A DNA stretch of 64,000 nucleotides from Viridibacillus sp050279675 (GCF_050279675.1 NZ_JBNNUK010000013.1:1-64000); one strand, 5' to 3'; positions 51,565 to 61,758 are shown, counted from the first letter of the stretch. Notes: generated from the letters alone by a model not told the origin. Numbers and translations: made by a program.

Positions 51565-54500
51565 TTATTTATTGGAAAGCACTACTTCCTTTTTTTTAGA
51601 AGTAGCTAAAAATGCTTTCATCGCTGCATCATCTGCAGATAAACCTTCAGCCTCGAAATCACTAATACGATCAATCATTTTCTTGTAGTCTGCAGGAACA
51701 ACTTTTAAGAATTTAACAACCGACTGCGTCCAATCAGTTAAGAGCGTTTTAGCTGTTGAACTATCTGTGTTCAACATATGTTCTTCAATTAATGCGCGGA
51801 CAAATTTAGTTTCTTCCTCATTTTCTAAATCTTCAAATCCTATCATTTCCATGTTGCACTTTTCTTTGAAAGCTTTTTCATCTTCTACTAATACGTATGC
51901 AATACCACCGGACATACCAGCACCAAAGTTCTTACCTACATCACCTAAAATAACAACATGGCCTCCAGTCATGTACTCACAACCATGATCTCCTATTCCT
52001 TCAACAACGATATCCGCTCCACTATTACGGACTGCAAAACGTTCTCCTGCACGGCCATTGATAAATGCTTTACCACTCGTAGCACCGTATAAACAAACGT
52101 TTCCGGCTATGACGTTTTTCTCAACATCGCCTTTTATTGGTGCGGAAACGACAACTTTCCCTCCTGATAACCCTTTACCGAAGTAATCATTCGCATCGCC
52201 ATTTACATACATAGACATTCCCCTAGGTATAAACGCACCGAAACTTTGCCCAGCTGAACCTGTGAATTGAAGTGAAATTGTATCGTCAACTAAACCTCTT
52301 TCACCATAACGTTTTGATATTTCACTCCCGATAATAGTGCCAACAACTCGGTCTGTGTTTTTAATCGGATAGTGCAGTTTAATAGGACTTTCATCTATTA
52401 TTGCTTTCTCAACCGCGCCAAGAATTTCACGCATATCAAGAGATTCTTCAATTTTATGATCTTGCATCACTTGCTGAGTACGAGGTCCTTTAGGTTGATA
52501 TAATAAAGCTGAAAGATCTAATTGGCCTGCTTTCCAATGGTTCAAAGCACGGTTGCTAACTTCTAAAACATCTGTGCGGCCAATCATTTCATCCATTGAA
52601 CGGAATCCGAGTATGGACATATGCTCTCGTACTTCTTCAGCAACAAATTGCATGAAATTTACGACATGATCCGCATTCCCCATGAATTTCGCTCTTAACT
52701 CAGGATTTTGAGTAGCTACCCCAACTGGGCATGTATCTAAATGACATGCTCTCATCATTACACAACCAAGGACGATTAATGGGGCTGTTGCAAAACCATA
52801 TTCTTCAGCTCCGAGTAAAGCCGCCATCACGACGTCTTTTCCTGTCATCAATTTACCATCCGTTTCTAAAATGACGCGATCACGTAGACCATTTAACATC
52901 AGCGTTTGATGCGCCTCCGCAAGACCAAGCTCCCATGGTAATCCGGTATGCTTAATGCTCGTTTTTGGTGAAGCTCCTGTACCACCGTCATATCCACTAA
53001 CAACAATTACGTCAGCTGCACCCTTCGCAACACCAGCGGCAATGGTACCAACCCCAGCTTTTGAAACAAGTTTCACACTAATACGTGCATGACGATTAGC
53101 GTTTTTCAAATCATGAATCAACTCAGCCATATCTTCAATAGAGTAGATATCATGATGTGGTGGAGGCGAGATTAATCCTACACCTGTAGTTGAACCACGA
53201 ACATCAGCTACCCATGGATATACTTTGTTGCCAGGTAACTGACCACCCTCACCAGGCTTTGCCCCTTGTGCCATTTTAATTTGCAACTCATTTGCATTCA
53301 CTAAGTAATGGCTCTTCACACCAAAACGACCTGAAGCAATTTGTTTAATTGCACTTCGACGATTATCTCCATTAGCATCAATTTCATAGCGGCTAGGGTG
53401 TTCCCCACCTTCTCCACTGTTACTTCTACCGCCCAATCTGTTCATCGCAATAGCTAATGTTTCATGCGCTTCCTGACTTAATGACCCAAATGACATGGCA
53501 CCTGTCTTAAAGCGTTTTACTATTGATGCAACAGATTCTACCTCTTCTAAAGGAATACGACGTTGTGCTTTTTTGAATGCAAATAAATTACGCAAGAAAC
53601 CAATTCGCTCTTCATTTGCCATTTCAGCATATTGTCTGTAAAGACCGATATCCCCTTTACGTGCTGCCCATTGCAATGTATGAATCGTTTTCGGATTAAA
53701 GGCATGATGCTCACCCGTGCTTCTCCACTGGAAATCACTGCCCGATTGCAACACTTGCTCAGTAGAGTGTACTGCTTCAGCATGCTTACGAAGCGCCTCT
53801 TTACCGATTGTTTCTAAATCAATGCCGCTTAATTGTGAAGCTGTTCCTGTGAAATATTTAGCAATAACTTCTTTACTAATACCCACCGCTTCAAAGACTT
53901 GAGCACCACGGTAACTCTGAACAGTTGAAATGCCCATCTTAGACATAACTTTAACAACACCATCTGCAATAGCTTTTGTATATTTGGCAACAGCCTCATC
54001 ATATGTTTGTGACAGATGACCTTCTTTAATCGCTTGATAAATTGAAGCAAATGCTAAATACGGATTAATCGCATCTACACCGTAGCCGATTAAAGTTGCA
54101 AAGTGATGCACTTCTCGAACTTCAGCAGACTCTACAATAATACTCACCTTTGTACGATTTCCCGTTTTCACTAAATACTGATGTAAACAGCTAGCAGCTA
54201 GTAGCACTGGTATAGTCGGTGTCTCAGCATGTAAAAGCCGGTCTGATAACACGAGTAGTTGAGCACCTTTTGCAATCGCTTCATCTGCATGTTTTGTCAA
54301 TCTAGTCAATTCGTTTTCTAATTCTTCTGAAAAATCAAGGTGCAATAATGCACTTTTGAAATTTTCATCATCATTTACTATTAATTGCTGTAGTTGACTG
54401 TTCGAAAGGACCGGCGTTTCCAAAAAAATTCGGCGGCTATTTTTTTCTGTTGGATGTAGCAAGTTACCTTCTGCCCCTAAAACCGTCATTGTAGACGTCA

Positions 54501-56088
54501 CAATATGCTCACGAATCGAATCGATTGGTGGATTTGTCACTTGTGCAAAAAGCTGTTTAAAATAATTAAATAATGATTGTGGGCGATCTGATAATACCGC
54601 TAGCGGTGTATCATTCCCCATTGAGCCAAGGGGGTCTTTCCCCTCAGCTACCATTGGTACGATATATTTGTGAATATCTTCGTAAGTGTAACCATTAACC
54701 TTTTGACGGAATAGTAAATCCATCATGTCCTCAGGTTGATCTTCTTTCGTCTTCACAGTCACAAGGTTTTCTTCTAACCATTGTGTATATGGCTTTTCCC
54801 CTGCCATATCTGATTTTAATTCTTCATCTGAAATAATCCGTCCTTGTTCTAAATCAACAAGCAACATTTTCCCCGGGCTTAAACGTTCTTTATAAGCAAT
54901 ATTTTCTTCCTCTATATCCACTACACCAACTTCTGATGAGAAAATGATGTAGTCGTCCTTTGTGACATAATAGCGTGCTGGTCGTAAACCATTACGATCC
55001 AAAATCGCACCAATTTGTTTACCATCAGTAAAGCAAATCGCTGTTGGCCCATCCCAAGGTTCCATTAAACAGCTATGGTACGCATAAAACGCTTTTTTCT
55101 CTTCTGAAATATGCGGATTCTCAGTCCAAGGTTCCGGTATCATCATCATTGCCGTATGAGCCGGCGTGCGCCCTGCTAAAACGAAAAACTCAAAAGCGTT
55201 ATCAAGCATTGATGAATCACTACCACTTTGGTCAACAATCGGTAAAAGCTTTTCTAAATCATCCCCAAATGCTTCTGAAACAAATTGTTGTTCACGTGCT
55301 TTCATCCAGTTAATATTGCCACGTAATGTATTAATTTCCCCATTGTGAATAATGTAGCGATTCGGATGCGCTCGTTCCCAGCTTGGGAATGTATTCGTGC
55401 TGTAACGTGAATGAACTAATGAAAATGCCGATGCAAATCGCTCATCTTGCAAATCCATGTAAAATTCATCCACCTCTTGAGGTGTCAGCAATCCTTTGAA
55501 AACCAATGTTTGGCTCGAAAAACTTGCACAATAAAACTTTTTGTCATTTTTTGTTGCCCAGTGCTCTGTTTGCTTACGAACTAGATACAACTTACGCTCG
55601 AAGGCGAGGGAATTACTGACATTAGCCGCTTTAATAAACACTTGGCGTACAACTGGCGCTGTTTCCTTAGCAGTGTCACTTAAAGGATCTGTGTTGATTG
55701 GTACTGTCCTCCAGCCTAATAACTCTTGGCCTTCCTCAGCAATCAATTCATTCATCTTATTCTCTATATCTTGTCGTTCAGTATGATCTTGAGTGAAAAA
55801 TAACATCCCGACACCATAGCGTCCTTGATCAGGTAAAGTCCACTCAGTACAAATCGCTCTGAAAAATGCATCCGGAATTTGGACCATTAATCCTGCACCA
55901 TCACCCGTTTTGCCGTCACTACCTCGCCCTGCACGATGATCCAAACGGCACAGCATTTCTAACCCATTCATTACTATGTCATGTGTGGCTTTACCTTTTA
56001 GATGAGCATATAAACCAATACCACAGGCATCATGCTCAAATTGTGGGGAGTATAATCCCTGTGCTGTTGGAAGTTGATGAAATGTCAT
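51565..56088 (-). CDS. gltB: Glutamate synthase large subunit
   Basis: 1507-residue large (alpha) subunit (GltA in B. subtilis) making two glutamates from glutamine and 2-oxoglutarate. The N-terminal class-II amidotransferase domain has its nucleophile in QFEHDACGIGLYAHLKG after a ~21-residue propeptide. Central and FMN domains follow (MSFGSLSQEAHETLAIAMNRLGGRSNSGEGGE). The 3Fe-4S ligands are in CVMMRACHLDTCPVGV, then the C-terminal beta-helix. ATG 56088 follows GGGAGGG; a longer frame from 56157 crosses the promoter region. Divergent gltC should activate it. Confidence 0.96.
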   Translation of the reverse strand: MTFHQLPTAQGLYSPQFEHDACGIGLYAHLKGKATHDIVMNGLEMLCRLDHRAGRGSDGKTGDGAGLMVQIPDAFFRAICTEWTLPDQGRYGVGMLFFTQDHTERQDIENKMNELIAEEGQELLGWRTVPINTDPLSDTAKETAPVVRQVFIKAANVSNSLAFERKLYLVRKQTEHWATKNDKKFYCASFSSQTLVFKGLLTPQEVDEFYMDLQDERFASAFSLVHSRYSTNTFPSWERAHPNRYIIHNGEINTLRGNINWMKAREQQFVSEAFGDDLEKLLPIVDQSGSDSSMLDNAFEFFVLAGRTPAHTAMMMIPEPWTENPHISEEKKAFYAYHSCLMEPWDGPTAICFTDGKQIGAILDRNGLRPARYYVTKDDYIIFSSEVGVVDIEEENIAYKERLSPGKMLLVDLEQGRIISDEELKSDMAGEKPYTQWLEENLVTVKTKEDQPEDMMDLLFRQKVNGYTYEDIHKYIVPMVAEGKDPLGSMGNDTPLAVLSDRPQSLFNYFKQLFAQVTNPPIDSIREHIVTSTMTVLGAEGNLLHPTEKNSRRIFLETPVLSNSQLQQLIVNDDENFKSALLHLDFSEELENELTRLTKHADEAIAKGAQLLVLSDRLLHAETPTIPVLLAASCLHQYLVKTGNRTKVSIIVESAEVREVHHFATLIGYGVDAINPYLAFASIYQAIKEGHLSQTYDEAVAKYTKAIADGVVKVMSKMGISTVQSYRGAQVFEAVGISKEVIAKYFTGTASQLSGIDLETIGKEALRKHAEAVHSTEQVLQSGSDFQWRSTGEHHAFNPKTIHTLQWAARKGDIGLYRQYAEMANEERIGFLRNLFAFKKAQRRIPLEEVESVASIVKRFKTGAMSFGSLSQEAHETLAIAMNRLGGRSNSGEGGEHPSRYEIDANGDNRRSAIKQIASGRFGVKSHYLVNANELQIKMAQGAKPGEGGQLPGNKVYPWVADVRGSTTGVGLISPPPHHDIYSIEDMAELIHDLKNANRHARISVKLVSKAGVGTIAAGVAKGAADVIVVSGYDGGTGASPKTSIKHTGLPWELGLAEAHQTLMLNGLRDRVILETDGKLMTGKDVVMAALLGAEEYGFATAPLIVLGCVMMRACHLDTCPVGVATQNPELRAKFMGNADHVVNFMQFVAEEVREHMSILGFRSMDEMIGRTDVLEVSNRALNHWKAGQLDLSALLYQPKGPRTQQVMQDHKIEESLDMREILGAVEKAIIDESPIKLHYPIKNTDRVVGTIIGSEISKRYGERGLVDDTISLQFTGSAGQSFGAFIPRGMSMYVNGDANDYFGKGLSGGKVVVSAPIKGDVEKNVIAGNVCLYGATSGKAFINGRAGERFAVRNSGADIVVEGIGDHGCEYMTGGHVVILGDVGKNFGAGMSGGIAYVLVEDEKAFKEKCNMEMIGFEDLENEEETKFVRALIEEHMLNTDSSTAKTLLTDWTQSVVKFLKVVPADYKKMIDRISDFEAEGLSADDAAMKAFLATSKKKEVVLSNK

Positions 56089-56128
56089 GTAAATCCCTCC
56101 CTCTTCACTTAAAAAGTGACTTAAATTT

Positions 56129-56157
56129 ATTTTAGTTTTCCAAATTGATATAAACAA
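56129..56157 (-). promoter_or_regulatory. Promoter of glutamate synthase operon
   Basis: TTGTTT, 17-bp spacer, TAAAAT on the minus strand, placing transcription start near 56122. The poor -35 fits an activator-dependent promoter. Confidence 0.55.
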
Positions 56158-56178
56158 TATATAATTTATATATTATTA

Positions 56179-56193
56179 ATCTATAAATTAGAT
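56179..56193. promoter_or_regulatory. GltC box I-like palindrome
   Basis: ATCTATAAATTAGAT is an ATCTA-N5-TAGAT inverted repeat, like B. subtilis GltC box I (ATCTC-N5-GAGAT). Its centre is about 64 bp upstream of the predicted start, the position known for box I. Confidence 0.65.
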
Positions 56194-56212
56194 GAATGGG
56201 AGATGATATACA

Positions 56213-57115
56213 ATGGAACTACGCCAATTACGCTATTTCGTCGCGGTTGCGGAGCTTGAACATATTTCAGAAGCTGCTGAAAACTTACACGTTGCTCAAT
56301 CTGCGATAAGTCGCCAAATAGCAAATTTAGAAGAAGAACTCGGCACAAAGCTGTTTGAGCGAGTTGGACGAAATGTCAAACTGACGCCAATTGGTAAAAC
56401 ATTTCTCGAACATAGCATCGCAGCCTTACAAGCAATCGATTTTGCCAAAAAGCAAATCGATGAATACTTGGATCCAGAAAAAGGAACGATTAAAATCGGC
56501 TTTCCTACGAGCTTAGCAAGTTTCTTGTTGCCAACTGTTATTTCAGCGTTTAAAAAGGAGCACCCGAATGTATCATTCCACTTGCGCCAAGGCTCTTACC
56601 GATATTTAATAAATGCAGTGAAAAACAGAGAACTAAACCTAGCGTTCCTTGGTCCACTTCCACCAAAAGACGATGCCATCAATACGACGATCTTATTCAC
56701 AGAAAATATTGCAGCCTTATTGCCAGCTACTCATTCTTTAGCACAAAAGGACTCCATTCATTTATCTGATTTACGGAATGAGGATTTTGTTCTTTTCCCC
56801 GAAGGTTATATTCTCAACAAAGTGGCTGTTGAAGCTTGTAAATCTGTTGGTTTCACACCTAAAATCACTTCAGAGGGTGAAGATATGGATGCTTTAAAAG
56901 GTTTAGTAGCTGCTGGAATAGGCTTAAGCTTGTTACCTGAAAGCGCCTTTTATGACTCCACACCTAGACGTACTGTAAAGTTACCACTAGTTTCACCAGA
57001 GTTTACACGAACGGTCGGTATTATTTCTCCTACTAATCGTGATATAGCTCCTTCTGAACAAGTTTTCTTAAATTTTGTAAATAACTTCTTCTCTTTGTTG
57101 ACTCAGTTTAAATAA
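56213..57115 (+). CDS. gltC: LysR-type activator of glutamate synthase
   Basis: 300-residue LysR regulator, the same length as B. subtilis GltC. The winged HTH is in residues 1-60 (MELRQLRYFVAVAELEHISEAAENLHVAQSAISRQIANLEEELG). The effector domain includes GTIKIGFPTSLASFLLPTVISAFK and GEDMDALKGLVAAGIGLSLLPES, very close to GltC. In B. subtilis it senses 2-oxoglutarate versus glutamate and binds RocG. It is divergent from the glt operon and shares its 124-bp control region. GGGAGATG precedes ATG 56213. Confidence 0.94.
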   Translation: MELRQLRYFVAVAELEHISEAAENLHVAQSAISRQIANLEEELGTKLFERVGRNVKLTPIGKTFLEHSIAALQAIDFAKKQIDEYLDPEKGTIKIGFPTSLASFLLPTVISAFKKEHPNVSFHLRQGSYRYLINAVKNRELNLAFLGPLPPKDDAINTTILFTENIAALLPATHSLAQKDSIHLSDLRNEDFVLFPEGYILNKVAVEACKSVGFTPKITSEGEDMDALKGLVAAGIGLSLLPESAFYDSTPRRTVKLPLVSPEFTRTVGIISPTNRDIAPSEQVFLNFVNNFFSLLTQFK

Positions 57116-57116
57116 T

Positions 57117-57151
57117 AAAAAGCCCTCCGAAATATTCGGAAGGCCTTTTTA
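57117..57151. terminator. Bidirectional terminator gltC / symporter gene
   Basis: AAAAAGCC(C)TCCGAA pairs with TTCGGAAGGCCTTTTT around a short loop, between convergent genes. Confidence 0.88.
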
Positions 57152-57172
57152 TATTGCATGGTTATTTTCTAA

Positions 57173-58339
57173 CTACGCTTGTTCTTTTTTACTGAAGCGG
57201 TCAACGATCATTGAAAGTGCCCCGTCACCTGTTACGTTTGTAGCTGTACCAAAACTATCTTGCGCGAGATATAGAGCTATCATTAACGCAACCATAGTTT
57301 CATCAAAACCTAACATTGATTGAAGAATTCCTGTCGCTGCCATTACTGCACCACCCGGTACTCCTGGTGCTGCAACCATTACAATACCTAACATGAAAAT
57401 GAAAGGTATCATTTCAGTTAATGTATAAGCATGATTATTTAACATCATTACGGCCATTGAACATGTTGTTAATGTAATTGTACTACCTGATAAGTGAATT
57501 GTTGCAAATAGTGGAACAGTGAAACCTGTTACTCGCTCAGAAGCACCTGCCTTACGTGCTTGCTTTAATGTAATCGGAATCGTCGCAGCTGATGATTGTG
57601 TACCAAGAGCTGTGAAGTATGCCGGTGCCATCGTCTTCAATAAGTAGAACGGGTTTTTCTTATTAATAGCGCCTGCTACTACATATTGTAATACCAAGAT
57701 ACATAAATGCATTAAAATAATTAATAAAAATACTAATGCAAAAACCGAAAGAATTTTTGCCACTTGACCAGCGAAAGTCATATTTAAGAAAATACCAAAA
57801 ATATGGATAGGTAGTAAAGGAATAATAATTTTCGAAATTACTTTATCAATAATCAAATTAAACTCATCAAAGAATTTTTTCATAATTTCACTATTGATAG
57901 CTGCCATACCAATCCCTAAGATGAAAGCTAATATTAAAGCAGTCATAACATCCATAAGTGGAGGCATTTCAATTGTTACGAATGTTTGCGCCAATGATTC
58001 CTCAGGATTAGCAAATTGTTCACTACCCGAAGTTGAAATTAACTTAGGTAAAACATTTGAAGCAACAAAGAATGCAAAGAATCCAGCTATTAAAGTAGAA
58101 AAGTAAGCAAAGAAAGTAGCTAATCCTAACAGTTTTCCAGACCCTTTACCTAATTGTGCAATTCCCGGTGCAATAAATGCGACGATTAATAACGGTACAA
58201 CGAAGTTTAAGAAATTTCCGAATATACCATTGAATGTAGCAAATATACGAACGCCATCTTCCGGCATAATAGTACCTAGTAACGCTGCCAAAATTATCGC
58301 GACGATAATTCGTGGCAATAAACCAAACTTGATCTTCAT
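57173..58339 (-). CDS. Dicarboxylate/amino acid:cation symporter (DAACS)
   Basis: 388-residue DAACS (SLC1-type) secondary transporter. Eight helices and two re-entrant loops are expected. HP1 carries ALGTQSSAATIPITLK (the serine-rich motif), TM7 the LFATIHLSGSTITLTTC region, and HP2 AAPGVPGGAVMAATGIL. TM8 has AQDSFGTATNVTGDGAL with the Asp and Asn of the substrate site. Likely Na+-coupled uptake of glutamate, aspartate, serine or cystine. ATG 58339 has GGGAGGA 7 bp upstream; a longer frame from 58363 lacks a site. Confidence 0.92.
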   Translation of the reverse strand: MKIKFGLLPRIIVAIILAALLGTIMPEDGVRIFATFNGIFGNFLNFVVPLLIVAFIAPGIAQLGKGSGKLLGLATFFAYFSTLIAGFFAFFVASNVLPKLISTSGSEQFANPEESLAQTFVTIEMPPLMDVMTALILAFILGIGMAAINSEIMKKFFDEFNLIIDKVISKIIIPLLPIHIFGIFLNMTFAGQVAKILSVFALVFLLIILMHLCILVLQYVVAGAINKKNPFYLLKTMAPAYFTALGTQSSAATIPITLKQARKAGASERVTGFTVPLFATIHLSGSTITLTTCSMAVMMLNNHAYTLTEMIPFIFMLGIVMVAAPGVPGGAVMAATGILQSMLGFDETMVALMIALYLAQDSFGTATNVTGDGALSMIVDRFSKKEQA

Positions 58340-58553
58340 AAAATGTCCTCCCGATAAATACATATGTCTTTTCTAAAAGTATATGCACACTCTATCACAC
58401 CCACTTATTAAAGTGAATAGCACAACGATAATCCGGAATATTAAGTATTTTCAAATTATTAAAATTAATATTGTGTTAATCAACTAATTGCATGGTTTAC
58501 AATATTCATGTAGCATAATCCCTAAATATTGTTATTTATCTTATAAATACATA

Positions 58554-58586
58554 AAAACACCCAAGCTTATTCAGCTTGGGTGTTTC
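58554..58586 (-). terminator. Terminator of metNIQ operon
   Basis: AAACACCCAAGCT-TATTC-AGCTTGGGTGTTT, a perfect stem, placed just after metQ, with A-rich DNA (T-rich on the minus strand) beyond. Confidence 0.88.
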
Positions 58587-58595
58587 AATTCTTTC

Positions 58596-59399
58596 TTATT
58601 CAGATACAGGAACAATATCCCCGTTCCATTCTTTTAATATATAGTCTTGCATTTCTTTTGAATGGAGTACTTTAACTAATTTTTTTATCTTTTCGTTATT
58701 CTCATCTTCTTTACGAACAGCAATCACATTAATGTACTCTGATTCTTTATCTTCTAATGCAATTGCGTCTTTTCCTGGGCTTATACCTGCGTCAATAGCG
58801 AAGTTAGAGTTGATTAATACTGCATCACCTTCGTCGTTTTTATACATTTGTACAAGCATTTCAGGTGCAGTGTTTGCATCAAATTTTAAGTTTTTTGGGT
58901 TCTTAGTGATATCCTTAATTTCGGCTGCAGTTTTATCTACACCTTCTTTTAATGTGATAAGACCTTTCGCTTCAAGTAGTGATAACATACGTCCATGGTC
59001 TGAAACTGAGTTACTTAGAAGAATTGTTGCGCCTTCTGGAAGATCTTCGAGTTTTTTATATTTTTTAGAATAGATACCGATTGGCTCGATGTGCACTCCA
59101 CCAACATTAACAAAATCATATCCATTTTGCTTTTTCTGAAGCTCTAAATAAGGGATATGTTGGAAGTAGTTTGCATCTAAATCGCCATTTTCAAGATCTT
59201 TGTTCGGTAAAACATAATCTTGATACCTTTCGATTTTAAGCTTGATACCTTCTTTTTCTAGTAAGGGCTCTGCTTTTTCTAAAATTTCAGCATGCGGAGT
59301 ATTAGCTGCACCGATTACTAATTCCTCTTCTGATTTACCACAAGCTGCTAAGCTTAGGGCTAACACTCCTGTAAGGATTCCTGCTACAAGTTTCTTCAT
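58596..59399 (-). CDS. metQ: Methionine ABC transporter substrate-binding lipoprotein
   Basis: 267-residue NlpA/MetQ lipoprotein. It has a lipoprotein signal with lipobox LAAC (Cys ~20). Family features: IGAANTPHAEILEKAEPLLEKEGI, LENGDLDANYFQHIPYLE and NSNFAIDAGISPGKDAI. It captures D/L-methionine outside the membrane for MetNI. AAGGAG precedes ATG 59399. Last gene of the S-box operon. Confidence 0.94.
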   Translation of the reverse strand: MKKLVAGILTGVLALSLAACGKSEEELVIGAANTPHAEILEKAEPLLEKEGIKLKIERYQDYVLPNKDLENGDLDANYFQHIPYLELQKKQNGYDFVNVGGVHIEPIGIYSKKYKKLEDLPEGATILLSNSVSDHGRMLSLLEAKGLITLKEGVDKTAAEIKDITKNPKNLKFDANTAPEMLVQMYKNDEGDAVLINSNFAIDAGISPGKDAIALEDKESEYINVIAVRKEDENNEKIKKLVKVLHSKEMQDYILKEWNGDIVPVSE

Positions 59400-59462
59400 G
59401 TTCTTAACGCTCCTTTTTACTGTTTAGTTATATGTGATCGGTTTTACCCGTATAAGCTTAAA

Positions 59463-60131
59463 TTATCTTTTATCAATCTTCGTCGTAATAAGGTCACCGA
59501 CAAATTGAATAACAAATACCACTACTAAAATAAGGATTGTTGCAACAAAAGTTACATCGCTTTGACTTCTTTGGAAACCGTCTAAAAACGCTAATGTCCC
59601 CAGTCCGCCTGCCCCAATAACACCCGCCATAGCTGTGTAACCAACAAGTGCAATAGCTGTTACAGTAATACCCGAAACTAATGCGGGTAATGATTCTGGG
59701 ATTAACACTTTACCGATAATCGTAGAAGTTTTGGCACCCATCGAACGTGCCGCTTCAATGACACCTTTATCAATTTCTTTTAACGCAATTAAAACCATAC
59801 GTGCATAAAAAGGTGCTGCTCCAATGATTAATGCTGGTAATGCGGCATTGGGACCTCGAATTGAGCCTAATAATAGCTTCGTAAATGGTATTAATAGAAT
59901 CACTAAAATAATGAATGGAATCGAACGGAAAATATTCACGATCGAACCTGTTAACCAACTTACTAATTTATTTGCCCATAATTGCTGAGGGCTTGTCAAA
60001 AACAGCAAAATACCTAAAGCTAAACCAATGACAAATGTGAAAATTGTAGCAACGCCTGTCATATACAGTGTCTCTATAGTTGCTTCCCACATTCTGTCCC
60101 ATTGTACATTCTGGAAGAGATCATTAAGCAT
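59463..60131 (-). CDS. metI: Methionine ABC transporter permease
   Basis: 222-residue BPD-type permease (metP in B. subtilis) with about five to six helices. The EAA loop is visible as EIDKGVIEAARSMGAKTSTIIGKVLIPESLPAL, and YTAMAGVIGAGGLGTLAFLDGFQR is typical of MetI. It overlaps metN by 8 nt, with GGAGGTGAT within the metN end. Confidence 0.95.
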   Translation of the reverse strand: MLNDLFQNVQWDRMWEATIETLYMTGVATIFTFVIGLALGILLFLTSPQQLWANKLVSWLTGSIVNIFRSIPFIILVILLIPFTKLLLGSIRGPNAALPALIIGAAPFYARMVLIALKEIDKGVIEAARSMGAKTSTIIGKVLIPESLPALVSGITVTAIALVGYTAMAGVIGAGGLGTLAFLDGFQRSQSDVTFVATILILVVVFVIQFVGDLITTKIDKR

Positions 60132-61149
60132 TTTCGATCACCTCCGTTTTTACTCCATGTTCATTCATATATGTGACTGCTTTTTGTACATTATCATTAT
60201 TGCCATCTAGCTGTATAATCAGCGTTCCATATGGTCCACTTTTCGTTTGCGAAATATTACCATGGACAATATTCACGTCTAAATTAAGTTCACGACTTAA
60301 ATGTGAAATAACTGGCTGGCCAGTTGAAGAGCCTACAAACATTAATTTTACAAGTGTTCCTGATGGGTAGTTTTCAATAATTTGTTCAATTGATTCTTTA
60401 CGTTCAATCGTATCTGTAATTTGAGAAACAAATCGTTTTGTAACGTCTGCTTGTGGTGATTGGAATACATCTAGGACATCACCATTCTCAACAACTTGTC
60501 CAGCTTCCATTACCGCCACGCGATGACAAATTTTACGAATGACATGCATCTCATGTGTGATAAGTACAATAGTTAAGCCTAATTTTTCATTGATATCGAC
60601 TAGTAAATCTAAAATCGAATCCGTTGTTTCAGGATCAAGTGCTGAAGTAGCTTCATCACAAAGCAATACTTCTGGGTTATTTGCCAGTGCTCTAGCAATA
60701 CCTACACGTTGCTTTTGACCACCTGATAATTGAGAAGGATATGCCTTCTCTCTTCCTTTTAAACCAACTAATTCAATAAGCTCTAATACCTTCTTTTGAC
60801 TCTCCGCTTTAGATAAACCTGCAATTTCTAATGGAAATGCTATATTTTCTTCTACAGTGCGTGACCAAAGTAAATTGAAATGTTGGAAGATCATACTGAT
60901 TTTTTGACGCGCATTACGTAACGCACTTCCTTTAATCGACGATACTTCCTGACCATTCACAACAACTTTACCGGTTGTCGGTTGCTCCAAACCATTTAAT
61001 AACCGAATGAGCGTACTTTTACCCGCTCCGCTGTATCCAATAATGCCGAATATTTCTCCGTCTTCAACAGATAAATTCACATTTTTGACAGCGGTTAATT
61101 CTCCGTTAGCGGTTTTATATTTTTTCATAACATTTTCTAACTGAATCAC
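60124..61149 (-). CDS. metN: Methionine ABC transporter ATP-binding protein
   Basis: 341-residue MetN. Walker A is GYSGAGKST, signature LSGGQKQRVGIARALA, Walker B LLCDEATSALDP, and the switch His in LITHEMHV. A C-terminal NIL/ACT domain (~265-340) mediates inhibition by methionine. GTG 61149 (MIQLENV) is preferred, 7 bp after AAAGGTGG and matching homologues; ATG 61155 is only 2 bp from that site. Preceded by a SAM riboswitch. Confidence 0.94.
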   Translation of the reverse strand: MIQLENVMKKYKTANGELTAVKNVNLSVEDGEIFGIIGYSGAGKSTLIRLLNGLEQPTTGKVVVNGQEVSSIKGSALRNARQKISMIFQHFNLLWSRTVEENIAFPLEIAGLSKAESQKKVLELIELVGLKGREKAYPSQLSGGQKQRVGIARALANNPEVLLCDEATSALDPETTDSILDLLVDINEKLGLTIVLITHEMHVIRKICHRVAVMEAGQVVENGDVLDVFQSPQADVTKRFVSQITDTIERKESIEQIIENYPSGTLVKLMFVGSSTGQPVISHLSRELNLDVNIVHGNISQTKSGPYGTLIIQLDGNNDNVQKAVTYMNEHGVKTEVIENA

Positions 61150-61212
61150 TGTCATACCACCTTTATTTTAAAACTAAAAAGTATGCACTTTCTACTGGCA
61201 TCTCTTAGAAAC

Positions 61213-61383
61213 TAAAAAAACCCTTCTGCAGATTAACAGAAGGGTTCAACGCAAAGCTATATACGTAAAACCGTTCTCTCATCTTCCAAAGTAAATACTT
61301 TGTGTGATTTGGCACCGTGCCATATAAATATGACGGTTGCCGGGCTTCATTGGGCACTTCCCTCCACCTCTCTAAATAAGAGT
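61213..61383 (-). promoter_or_regulatory. SAM-I (S-box) riboswitch with terminator
   Basis: On the minus strand 61383-61275 contains the S-box core GAGAGGTGGAGGGA, TGAAGCCCGGCAACC, and GGTGCCAAATC, closed by P1 between TCTTATT and GATGAGAG. An intrinsic terminator follows (61214-61246): AACCCTTCTG / CAGAAGGGTT then TTTTTT. SAM binding should stop transcription into metNIQ, so methionine import is induced when SAM is low. Confidence 0.95.
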
Positions 61384-61438
61384 AACGACAATATTTAATT
61401 AGTTATGATTGCTACTTTATCACGCTATTACTTTAACG

Positions 61439-61747
61439 TCAATCATTTAATTGTAATTTTTCAAATAAATAAGGTACTGATTGAAATGCGTAGATTTTAT
61501 CGCGGATTTTACCATTTTCTGAAATAATTAAACAAGGGACACTTTCAATTTCATAATCAAATGCTACGTCTTGTATATAATTTAAGTTCGCTTTACCAAT
61601 AGGAATATGGCTTACGACATGCTCTACTACTTCCATCATTTTCGATGCAACTGCACACGTTCCACATAATGGTGTGTATAAATAAAAAGCCGAAAGCGAG
61701 GTGGTTTTCATAGTTTCTTCCCATTGTTCACGTGACCATTCTTCCAT
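61439..61747 (-). CDS. yusE: Thioredoxin-like protein (YusE)
   Basis: 102-residue thioredoxin-fold protein with active site CGTC (YTPLCGTCAVASKMM) and cis-Pro in SVPCLIISENGK. Resembles B. subtilis YusE. ATG 61747 has AGGAAT about 8 bp upstream; ATG 61756 touches that site. It directly follows the toprim gene. Likely a thiol-disulphide reductant with unknown partner. Confidence 0.85.
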   Translation of the reverse strand: MEEWSREQWEETMKTTSLSAFYLYTPLCGTCAVASKMMEVVEHVVSHIPIGKANLNYIQDVAFDYEIESVPCLIISENGKIRDKIYAFQSVPYLFEKLQLND

Positions 61748-61758
61748 CTTCTTCATTC

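Noticed and set aside
53547..54050. Short frames on both strands within the glutamate synthase gene
   Set aside because: They are shadows of the intact 1507-codon gene, which has full family homology.
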